The notes below the pieces were generated by a model. That model saw nothing but the letters and a program-made list of their open reading frames with translations. It had not been told where the DNA came from and made no database searches. A program made the position numbers and the translations under genes. 5,775 nt of DNA, taken from Vulcanimicrobiota bacterium. GTDB taxonomy: Bacteria; Vulcanimicrobiota; Vulcanimicrobiia; Vulcanimicrobiales; Vulcanimicrobiaceae. Below, piece after piece: positions 1 to 5,775 of the stretch. The DNA lies in contig JASHTE010000021.1 in NCBI GenBank assembly GCA_030040695.1, forward strand, positions 1-5,775, written 5' to 3'. Numbering within the stretch: the stretch's first letter is position 1; each line of letters opens with the position of its first letter.

Positions 1-1374
1 GTAGACGTCGTAGTAGTGGAAGTTCGCGGTGAAATCCGCCGAGCTATAACCGATACGGCCGTAGCCGAATCCCGGTGTCGTGATGCTCAGACCACTCGGG
101 TCGTAGATGTTTGCGGCGAGTCCGCCGTAGCCTTCGGAGCCCCACGGCGCGGTGACGCGCGTGATGTTCGTGTTCTGCGCGAAGTCGGACTCGGTCCGGA
201 GCAGATACTTCCAGGAATCGGCCAGCTCGATCGTCCAGTTGCTATCGAACTTGTAGTCGAAGTCCGCCGACTGGTAAGCGTCGGGCATGATGCGCGAGCC
301 CTCGAAGCCGCCGTTCGGTCCGGCCCACGGCGTGTTCAGCAGCTGGTTACCGCCCCGGAAGAACGTCGTGGGATCCTGGTACTGTAGATACGCTTCGTTG
401 AGCGCGCTGATCTGATAGCCCGGCAGGGTGTCGTCGAAGTTCAGGTTGGAGCCCGTCGGGAGGTGCCCGGCAGGGACGACGACCTTACACGGTAGTGCCT
501 CGTGCGATTGTGGCGTATAGCAAGGGCCGTTGAACGGCTCGAGCAGCCAGTACGTCGCGCCGACGGTCCAGTTCTGCGTGAAGTTGTACTCCACGTGCGG
601 TGCGAAGCCCGCGTTGAATGATTGCTGATTGATCTGCGTGTCGGCGGAATCTTGGTGCGAGTTCGTTGCGTTCTGGCGATTGAAATCGTAGGCTTTGATC
701 GTAGCGCGCCAAACCCAACGCGGCTTCGAGGGTGGCGGTGGCGGAGGCGGTGGCGGAGGCGGCGGTGCTGCCGTCGGCGGCGGGGGCGGCGGAGGCGGCG
801 GCGTTGCAGGGATGTACCGAACAACCACGATGCGGCGATCCGGCACCCACTGCACGTAGGCGCCCATGCCCTCGGAAATCACGCGCACGGGAACGAGAAC
901 GATCCCGTGGTAGATGATCGGCGGCACGTCCAGCGGACGCGTCTCGCCGTTAATGACGACTTCGGGTTTGCCGACCGTCACCGTGACGTCGGCACCCGCT
1001 TTCGTCACGTCGGCGGTTCTCGTGGCCGGATCATACGATACGGTCGCGCCCATCTGCTCGAACATCGAGCGCAGGGGAATCAGGATCGTGCCGTGGCGCA
1101 CGAGTGCGGCGAGCACGCGATCCTGCTTCAGAACGTCTGGTTTGGAGTAGACGTGATGATCGTCATAGAGAATCGGTATTTGCCCCGACGGCGGTGAGCC
1201 GAAGTCGGGCGGCGGTGCCTGATCCGAGGCCTGTTGCGTCGGTGTCACCTGCGGCGCCGCCTGTGCGATGCTGTGTGCCTGTGTTACTCGGGCATCTGCA
1301 GCGGCAGTGAAGCCTGCAACGAAGCCCAGAAGCGCCAAAATAGCGCATGCTGCCCATTTATGCATGGCAGCCAT
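1..1374 (-). CDS. Stalk-domain (Cu_amine_oxidN1-like) envelope protein with polyproline linker and putative outer-membrane beta-barrel, C-terminus cut by window edge
   Basis: Reading the minus strand from an ATG at 1374-1372 gives 458 codons without a stop, running off the left edge. Residues 1-28 look like a Sec signal peptide: a Lys near the N-terminus, a hydrophobic core ending LALLGFVAGF, and a likely cut after Ala-Asp-Ala. Residues about 72-188 match the copper amine oxidase N-terminal-like 'stalk' family in pattern, with two copies of the motif (I/V)L(I/V)P(L/V)R...E.MGA.V at 96-115 and 158-177. Two proline runs follow (192-200 and 204-215). Residues 219-458 are rich in Trp, Tyr, Phe, Asn and Gly with alternating polarity, for example NWTVGATYWLLE and NWTIELADSWKY, as in barrel strands. 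The stretch FRGGNQLLNTPWAG...SRIMPDAYQSADF recalls OprD-type porins, but only weakly. Cys285 and Cys296 could pair in the periplasm or a loop. A second ATG at 1365 is an equally good start. The stalk call is fairly firm; the barrel call is inference; the substrate is unknown. Confidence 0.82.
   Translation of the reverse strand, partial: MAAMHKWAACAILALLGFVAGFTAAADARVTQAHSIAQAAPQVTPTQQASDQAPPPDFGSPPSGQIPILYDDHHVYSKPDVLKQDRVLAALVRHGTILIPLRSMFEQMGATVSYDPATRTADVTKAGADVTVTVGKPEVVINGETRPLDVPPIIYHGIVLVPVRVISEGMGAYVQWVPDRRIVVVRYIPATPPPPPPPPPTAAPPPPPPPPPPPPSKPRWVWRATIKAYDFNRQNATNSHQDSADTQINQQSFNAGFAPHVEYNFTQNWTVGATYWLLEPFNGPCYTPQSHEALPCKVVVPAGHLPTGSNLNFDDTLPGYQISALNEAYLQYQDPTTFFRGGNQLLNTPWAGPNGGFEGSRIMPDAYQSADFDYKFDSNWTIELADSWKYLLRTESDFAQNTNITRVTAPWGSEGYGGLAANIYDPSGLSITTPGFGYGRIGYSSADFTANFHYYDVY
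730..801. repeat. GGN triplet tract encoding two polyproline runs
   Basis: On the plus strand this is a nearly pure run of GGN triplets, broken by a short segment around 766-774. Read on the minus strand it encodes 9 prolines, then Thr-Ala-Ala, then 12 prolines, within the stalk-domain protein. The proline codons are mixed (CCG, CCT, CCA, CCC), so it is not a perfect microsatellite. It most likely acts as a stiff spacer between the stalk domain and the C-terminal barrel-like region. Gain or loss of triplets would change linker length without breaking the frame. Confidence 0.9.
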
Positions 1375-1376
1375 GC
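1362..1376. repeat. Perfect 7-bp inverted repeat over the start of the stalk-domain gene
   Basis: GCATGGC and GCCATGC flank one central base. The palindrome contains both candidate ATG start codons of the minus-strand gene (1374-1372 and 1365-1363). In RNA a one-base loop is impossible, but a 5-bp stem with a 5-base loop could form and would bury both starts. It could also be an operator, or chance, since the repeat partly follows from the encoded Met-Ala-Ala-Met. Confidence 0.35.
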
Positions 1377-1411
1377 TACGGACTGCGTGTTAAGGCTGCG
1401 TCGAGAAGACG

Positions 1412-1439
1412 TTAACCCCGCTTATCGGAATCTTATCCT
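1412..1439 (+). promoter_or_regulatory. Weak candidate sigma-70-type promoter for mutS-mutL-miaA
   Basis: TTAACC at 1412-1417 and TATCCT at 1434-1439 each match 4 of 6 consensus bases and lie 16 bases apart. Transcription would begin near 1446-1448, which would make the GTG at 1448 almost leaderless, or give the GTG at 1487 a leader of about 40 bases. No strong Shine-Dalgarno sequence precedes either GTG. In this GC-rich background the AT-richer stretch 1410-1440 is the most promoter-like part of the divergent spacer, but the match is weak. Confidence 0.25.
1421..1437. repeat. Two CTTATC copies spaced 11 bp, in the divergent intergenic spacer
   Basis: CTTATC occurs at 1421-1426 and again at 1432-1437, so the copies lie on the same face of the helix. 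They sit between the two divergent genes and overlap the candidate mutS promoter. Such spacing is typical of a tandem regulator site, but two 6-base copies can arise by chance. Confidence 0.25.
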
Positions 1440-1486
1440 TCTGCGAGGTGCGAGCGCCCGTCTGCGCCAACCCCCTACGCGAGAAC

Positions 1487-3970
1487 GTGAGCGCCGCACG
1501 CAAGTATCCGCCGATGCTCGAGCAGTACTTCGGAATGAAGGCACGACACCCTGAGGCCGTCCTCCTCTCGCGCGTCGGCGACTTTTACGAAGCGTACGGC
1601 GAGGATGCCGAGACCATCGCGCGTGCGTTGCACATCGCGTTGACGAGCAAAGAAGCGGGAGGAGGACGCCGCATCGCCATGGCAGGCGTGCCGCATCACG
1701 CCCTGACGCAGTATCTCGCGAAGCTCGTACAACAGCGGTTCGTCGTAGCGCTCGCCGATCAGCTCGAGGCGCCGCAGGCGAATAAACTCGTCGCCCGCGA
1801 CGTGACGCGCGTCGTGACGCCGGGCACGCTCGTCGAAGAGCAGTTTCTCGATGGGAAGCTCAACAACTATCTTGCTGCCGTTGCGTGTGTCGGCGGCGCA
1901 TTCGCTTTGGCCTACGCAGATGTTTCGACCGCGTATTGCGCCGCAACCGCGTTCGGCGGTGAGAGCGCGTACGACGACATCCTCGCGGAGATGCGCCGCA
2001 TCTCGCCCACAGAAGTGATCGTCGATCTTCCGGCCGAGCTGCAGGGCGCGACGGCGCTTGCAGTGGACGAGGTCGGCGCGCGTCTCGCTCCTCAGGGGAT
2101 TGGGATCGTCGAGGAGCGCGATCGCCCGGCGTTCGATGGATTCTCTCTCGATGAATCGATGGCCGTGCACCGCGCCCTCGACGCCCTCGCCGGCTTCGTC
2201 AAACGCACCGCGCTCACGGGCTCGGCGTTGCTGCTCGAGCCGCAGCTCTATCGCTCGCGACATCTGTTGGCGCTCGATCCCTCCACGCGCAAGAACCTCG
2301 AGCTGACGAAGGCGCAGGGAGAGAACCCGCGCGCGACCTTGCTCGCCGTGCTCGACTCCTGCGCGACGTCGATGGGTTCGCGTACGCTCTCGCGGTGGAT
2401 CGTCGGGCCGTTAGTCGACGTTGCTGCGATCGAAGCGCGACAACGCTGCGTGGGGCTCTTCCTCGAAGAGCACGCCCGCCGCGCGTCGTTGCGCGAGTTG
2501 CTCGGTGGGTGCTTCGACCTCGAGCGAATCGTCCAGCGCGTGCGCTTCCGGCGCGCGACGCCGCGCGATCTCGCCTCGCTGCGGAGGACGCTCGAGATCA
2601 TCCCGGACCTGCTCGATGCTCTGCCGGCGGAACTTGACGAGCAGGGAGCGCTTTCGGGCTTCGGAGAGCTCCTCGCGGATCTTCGCGCCACGCTCGTGGA
2701 CGAACCGCCCGCGCAAACCGGCGCAGGCGGCGTCATACGACCGCAATCCGACGCCGAGCTGGCGGCGTGCTTCGAGCTGCGCACCGACGCACGCACGAAA
2801 CTGAGCGAGCTGGAGGAGCGCGAACGGGTACGTACCGGGATCAAGACGCTGAAGGTAAAGTATGCGAATCCCTTTGGCTACGCGATCGAGATCAGCCGTT
2901 CGTACACGGGTGAGCTTCCTTCGGACTACGTTCGAAAGCAGACGCTGACGAGCGGCGAGCGGTATATCACGCCGGAGCTGAAGGAACTCGAGCTCTCAAT
3001 CTCCACCGCACAATCGCGGCAAGAGCGGCTCGAGCAGCAACTGTACGAGGCGCTCTGCGACCGCGTCGCCGCTCGCACCGACGCACTGCTCGACGCGGCG
3101 CGCTCGATCGCGACCGTCGACGTATACTGCGCGCTCGCCCATTGCGCGGCGGAGCGCGGATACGTGAGGCCCCGATTTCTCGACCAGAGTGCCGTCGAGA
3201 TCGTCGACGGGCGCCACCCAGTGATGGAAGTTTTGCTGCGCGATGCGTTCGTGCCGAACGACCTGCAGATCGGAGCCGAGAATCATCGCTTCATCCTCCT
3301 GACCGGCCCGAACATGGGCGGTAAGTCGACCTATCTACGGCAGACGGGATTGCTCGTCATCATGGCGCAAATCGGCTCCTTCGTTCCGGCGAGGTCGATG
3401 GAGCTCGGCGTCGTCGACCGGATCTTCACGAGGATCGGTGCCGGTGACGATCTTGCTGCAGGCCACTCTACCTTTTATATGGAGATGACCGAAGCGGCGA
3501 ACATCCTGCGCCGGAGCACGCGCCGCTCTCTCCTCCTGATCGACGAGGTCGGCCGCGGCACGGGGACGATCGACGGCCTGGCAATCGCGCAGGCGATCTG
3601 CGAGTATCTACTCGGCCTCGACGAGCAAACGCCCGCGGCGCTCTTCGCGACGCACTTTCACGAGCTTTGCGCCCTCGCCGAGCACTGGCCACTCGTGGCG
3701 AACTACCATATCACCGCGGTCGAGAACACGTCTCGTGACGGCGCGCCGGTCTTCTCGCATCGCGTGCAACCCGGAAGCTCTTCGCGCTCCTTCGGCATAG
3801 AAGTGGCGCGCATGGCCGGCCTACCGGAGAGCATCACTGAGCGCGCGCGAGAAATTGCGGAGGTGCTGTCGGGAAGTGCCGACGTCGAGGCGCACGTCCC
3901 GTTGCGACGGCGCCTGCGCAAAACCGCAGCCGGCGATGAGCAGCTCTCGTTCCTGCGCCCCGATGTCTGA
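1487..3970 (+). CDS. mutS: DNA mismatch repair protein MutS
   Basis: MutS binds base mismatches and small loops in newly made DNA, exchanges ADP for ATP, becomes a sliding clamp and recruits MutL. With GTG 1487 the protein has 827 residues (E. coli 853, T. aquaticus 811). Domain I carries the mismatch-wedge motif GDFYE (Phe33, Glu35). The connector spans about 128-250. The core/lever region contains LDPSTRKNLEL. The clamp holds IKTLKVKYANPFGYAIEIS from about 452. The ATPase domain has GRHPV (575-579), Walker A GPNMGGKS (607-614, Lys613), Walker B LLLIDE (Asp686, Glu687), the signature GRGTGTIDG (689-697) and ATHFHEL (721-727). The C-terminus ends with QLSFL (819-823), a probable beta-clamp peptide, four residues before the stop. 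An alternative GTG at 1448 gives 840 residues; 1487 places the wedge Phe near its usual position, but neither has a good ribosome site. It heads the operon with mutL and miaA. Confidence 0.97.
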   Translation: MSAARKYPPMLEQYFGMKARHPEAVLLSRVGDFYEAYGEDAETIARALHIALTSKEAGGGRRIAMAGVPHHALTQYLAKLVQQRFVVALADQLEAPQANKLVARDVTRVVTPGTLVEEQFLDGKLNNYLAAVACVGGAFALAYADVSTAYCAATAFGGESAYDDILAEMRRISPTEVIVDLPAELQGATALAVDEVGARLAPQGIGIVEERDRPAFDGFSLDESMAVHRALDALAGFVKRTALTGSALLLEPQLYRSRHLLALDPSTRKNLELTKAQGENPRATLLAVLDSCATSMGSRTLSRWIVGPLVDVAAIEARQRCVGLFLEEHARRASLRELLGGCFDLERIVQRVRFRRATPRDLASLRRTLEIIPDLLDALPAELDEQGALSGFGELLADLRATLVDEPPAQTGAGGVIRPQSDAELAACFELRTDARTKLSELEERERVRTGIKTLKVKYANPFGYAIEISRSYTGELPSDYVRKQTLTSGERYITPELKELELSISTAQSRQERLEQQLYEALCDRVAARTDALLDAARSIATVDVYCALAHCAAERGYVRPRFLDQSAVEIVDGRHPVMEVLLRDAFVPNDLQIGAENHRFILLTGPNMGGKSTYLRQTGLLVIMAQIGSFVPARSMELGVVDRIFTRIGAGDDLAAGHSTFYMEMTEAANILRRSTRRSLLLIDEVGRGTGTIDGLAIAQAICEYLLGLDEQTPAALFATHFHELCALAEHWPLVANYHITAVENTSRDGAPVFSHRVQPGSSSRSFGIEVARMAGLPESITERAREIAEVLSGSADVEAHVPLRRRLRKTAAGDEQLSFLRPDV

Positions 3971-5642
3971 GATTCGACTGCTCGACCCGCTGACGGCCGG
4001 GCAAATCGCAGCGGGCGAGGTGATCGAGCGCCCGGTATCGGTGGTAAAAGAACTCGTGGAGAACGCCATTGATGCGGGCGCGCAACGCATAGTGGTGAGC
4101 GCCGAGGGCGGTGGCCTCGATCTTATCGATGTCGTAGACGACGGCGCGGGAATTCCACAGAAAGAAGTGCAGCTCGCGGTTCGCAGGCACGCGACGAGCA
4201 AGCTCACCGGAGCAGACGATCTTCAGGCGATCACGACGCTCGGTTTTCGAGGTGAAGGGCTGGCCTCAATTGCTGCGGTCTCCGAGTTGGAGCTTACGAC
4301 ACGCACGGCGGATTCCGCGATAGGCTCGCGCGTCGTCGCGCACGGCGAACAGGTGTCGGCGGTCGAGCCTGTCGCCGCGCCGCCCGGAACGCGTGTCTCG
4401 GCTCGGCATCTCTTCGCCGAACTGCCTGCGCGTCGTGAGTACATGCGCTCGCCGGGCGCGGAGTTCGCGCGCATATCCACCTTTCTTTCGACATTCGTGC
4501 TCGCCTACCCCGACGTCACGTTTAGCCTGCGGCACGACGGTAAGGACGTCTGGACGATGCCGAAGAGCGACGATCCTCGCGAGAGACTTGCGATGGTCTT
4601 CGGCCGCGACACCGCGCGTGCGCTGCTGCCGCTCGCCCAAGTGGATCGAACGCTCGGCGGGTCCCTGCACGGCTTCGTCAGCGCGCCGGGCTTCGACCGG
4701 CCCGATCGGCGACTGCAGCTGCTCTTCGTGAACGGGAGGAACGTGCGCGGTACGACACTCGCCGGCGCGTGGAGCGGGGGATACTCTGGATATACGATGC
4801 TCGGGCGGCAGCCGTACGGCGTACTCTTCCTCGAGCTCCCCCCGGCGACGATCGATGCGAACGTACATCCGACGAAAAGCGAGATCCGCTTTCGCCATAC
4901 CGCTCAGGTGATCGATGCGGTGCGGCGCACGATCGCCGCGTCACTCCGCGCGCATGCCGCACAACGCTCGGCCGAGCATCTGCCCGCCACAGGGGACGGC
5001 GCGACCTTCTCGACGATGCCGAGCGAAGGCGAAGCCTCGGCGGCGTTCTTCGAGGCGTCGAACGCCGCGCAGGATGCCGAGGAGTTCACGAGCCAGCGAG
5101 TTCTCGGCCAGCTCCACCGCACGTACATCCTCGTCTCCGACGGGGAGGCGTTGCTGCTGGTCGACCAGCACGCGGCGCACGAGCGCATTGCGTACGAAGC
5201 GATCGTATCGCGAGCCGAGCACGGCGCGCCGAGCGAGCCGCTCCTCATACCACACGTCGTCGAACTCGACGCGGCGCGCAGTGAGGCGCTCGCGCAGACG
5301 CTCGACTCGCTCGCCGAGGGCGGGCTCGAGATCGAGCCTTTCGGCGAGCACGTCTATCGTATCGTCGCGACTCCCGCGGGGTACGGGGCGCGCACCTTCG
5401 ACCTGACCGGGTTTCTCGACGACTTGAGCGAGGAGCCGAAGCAGCGCACCGTTCGCGAACGTGTCTGGGCGTCGCTCGCCTGTCACTCCGTCACGGTCGC
5501 GGGCGAGACGCTCGAGCTCGAGGAGATGACGACGCTCGTGCGCAGATTGCAGAAGTGCCGTAATCCGATGCACTGTCCGCATGGACGTCCGACGATGCTG
5601 CGCCTCGGCCACGAGGAGATCGCGCGTCTCTTCAAGCGTTGA
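3963..5642 (+). CDS. mutL: DNA mismatch repair protein MutL, endonuclease type
   Basis: MutL links MutS mismatch recognition to strand incision and excision. The 559-residue protein opens with a GHKL ATPase domain: KELVENAIDAGA (Glu30 and Asn34 for catalysis and Mg), DDGAGI (Asp59, Gly61, Gly63), RHATSKL (75-81), GFRGEGLASI (94-103), then PPGTRVSARHLFAELPAR and NVHPTKSEIRF (Lys305). A short linker of about 45 residues (roughly 330-378) leads to the dimerisation/endonuclease domain, which begins VLGQLHRTYIL. This holds DQHAAHERIAYE (401-412), ACHS (506-509) and CPHGRP (538-543), the metal-site motifs absent from E. coli MutL. I therefore infer an intrinsic nicking activity with no need for MutH. 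It is shorter than most family members (about 600-650) mainly through the linker. The ATG at 3963 lies inside the end of mutS, an 8-base overlap suggesting coupled translation. An in-frame ATG at 3855 is too early, since nothing upstream of 3963 resembles MutL. Confidence 0.97.
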   Translation: MSEIRLLDPLTAGQIAAGEVIERPVSVVKELVENAIDAGAQRIVVSAEGGGLDLIDVVDDGAGIPQKEVQLAVRRHATSKLTGADDLQAITTLGFRGEGLASIAAVSELELTTRTADSAIGSRVVAHGEQVSAVEPVAAPPGTRVSARHLFAELPARREYMRSPGAEFARISTFLSTFVLAYPDVTFSLRHDGKDVWTMPKSDDPRERLAMVFGRDTARALLPLAQVDRTLGGSLHGFVSAPGFDRPDRRLQLLFVNGRNVRGTTLAGAWSGGYSGYTMLGRQPYGVLFLELPPATIDANVHPTKSEIRFRHTAQVIDAVRRTIAASLRAHAAQRSAEHLPATGDGATFSTMPSEGEASAAFFEASNAAQDAEEFTSQRVLGQLHRTYILVSDGEALLLVDQHAAHERIAYEAIVSRAEHGAPSEPLLIPHVVELDAARSEALAQTLDSLAEGGLEIEPFGEHVYRIVATPAGYGARTFDLTGFLDDLSEEPKQRTVRERVWASLACHSVTVAGETLELEEMTTLVRRLQKCRNPMHCPHGRPTMLRLGHEEIARLFKR

Positions 5643-5643
5643 T

Positions 5644-5775
5644 GTGAGCGGCGTCTTGCTGTTGGGAGGCGCGACAGCCTCCGGAAAGAGCGAGGCCGCA
5701 ACTGCGCTCGCGGAACAGTTCGCCGGCGAGATCGTCGGGGCGGATTCGCGACAAGTCTACCGCGACATGCCGATC
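5644..5775 (+). CDS. miaA: tRNA dimethylallyltransferase MiaA, N-terminal fragment cut by window edge
   Basis: MiaA transfers a dimethylallyl group to N6 of adenosine 37 in tRNAs that read codons beginning with U, which stabilises codon-anticodon pairing. Only the first 44 codons lie in the window. They begin at GTG 5644 and contain the P-loop GATASGKS (9-16), where the family usually has GPTASGKS, and the substrate-binding motif DSRQVYR (34-40), with Asp34 as the expected general base. The reading frame stays open to the right edge. The start lies one base after the mutL stop, so it is the third gene of the repair operon and probably depends on ribosomes finishing mutL. The order mutS-mutL-miaA is widespread in bacteria. 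No Shine-Dalgarno sequence stands at normal distance; the nearest AGGAG (5614-5618) is too far upstream. Confidence 0.93.
   Translation, partial: MSGVLLLGGATASGKSEAATALAEQFAGEIVGADSRQVYRDMPI

Noticed and set aside
16..387. A 123-codon plus-strand frame at the left edge
   Set aside because: It is antisense to the aromatic-rich barrel-like part of the minus-strand gene and shows no domain of its own.
622..1197. A plus-strand frame with long Arg/Trp runs, and minus-strand frames at 441-850
   Set aside because: They are other-frame readings of the GGN tract and of the stalk-domain gene. The minus-strand frame starting at 1374 explains the region with a signal peptide and a known domain pattern.
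1..1374. Reading the left gene as a true copper amine oxidase
   Set aside because: Only the non-catalytic N-terminal-like stalk domain is present. No topaquinone-site motif or catalytic domain is seen.
1475..2263. A 262-codon minus-strand reading frame opposite mutS
   Set aside because: It is antisense to the MutS mismatch-binding and connector domains, has an Arg/Glu-rich composition typical of GC-rich shadow frames, and shows no recognisable domain.
3855..3962. An upstream ATG extension of mutL by 36 residues
   Set aside because: It lies wholly inside mutS, and its residues (Arg- and Cys-rich) match no part of MutL. The conserved N-terminus begins at the ATG at 3963.
4941..5612. A 223-codon minus-strand reading frame opposite the mutL endonuclease domain
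   Set aside because: It mirrors conserved MutL codons and has an Arg/Glu/Leu-rich shadow composition. No ribosome site or known motif supports it.
1..5775. tRNA or rRNA genes, CRISPR arrays, insertion sequences, phage attachment sites, intrinsic terminators
   Set aside because: I looked along both strands and saw no cloverleaf, regularly spaced repeats, transposase motifs, or GC stem followed by a T-run. The compact plus-strand genes leave almost no room for them.

Overview
The window is GC-rich bacterial chromosomal DNA with G or C at most third codon positions. It holds four protein genes, two of them cut by the window edges, and no RNA gene, CRISPR array or insertion sequence that I can see. 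The DNA-repair block is a housekeeping locus. The divergent gene on the left looks like an envelope protein of a diderm (outer-membrane) bacterium. The pairing of a copper-amine-oxidase-type 'stalk' domain with a barrel-like C-terminus, high GC and few Shine-Dalgarno sequences would fit a deep-branching lineage such as Candidatus Eremiobacterota (WPS-2) or a neighbour. That placement is inference only.

Left part (1-1374, minus strand): an uninterrupted reading frame of 458 codons enters from beyond the left edge. The protein starts with a signal peptide, then an internally duplicated stalk domain, then two polyproline runs, then an aromatic- and Asn/Gly-rich region that looks like outer-membrane beta-barrel strands, faintly OprD-porin-like. 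It is cut before its C-terminus. This is the least ordinary part of the window.

Middle (1375-1486): a short divergent intergenic region with a weak candidate promoter for the repair genes and two CTTATC copies spaced by one helical turn. No clear Shine-Dalgarno sequence precedes either gene.

Right part (1487-5775, plus strand): mutS, mutL and the start of miaA form one tight operon. mutS and mutL overlap by 8 bases, and mutL and miaA are 1 base apart. MutS recognises mismatches and acts as an ATP-driven sliding clamp. MutL is the endonuclease-type homolog (DQHAxxExxxxE and CPHGRP motifs present), so repair here should be nick- or clamp-directed and independent of MutH. MiaA prenylates A37 of tRNAs reading UNN codons. 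The mutS-mutL-miaA order is common in bacteria. I see no new system in the repair block, only residue-level deviations listed under findings.
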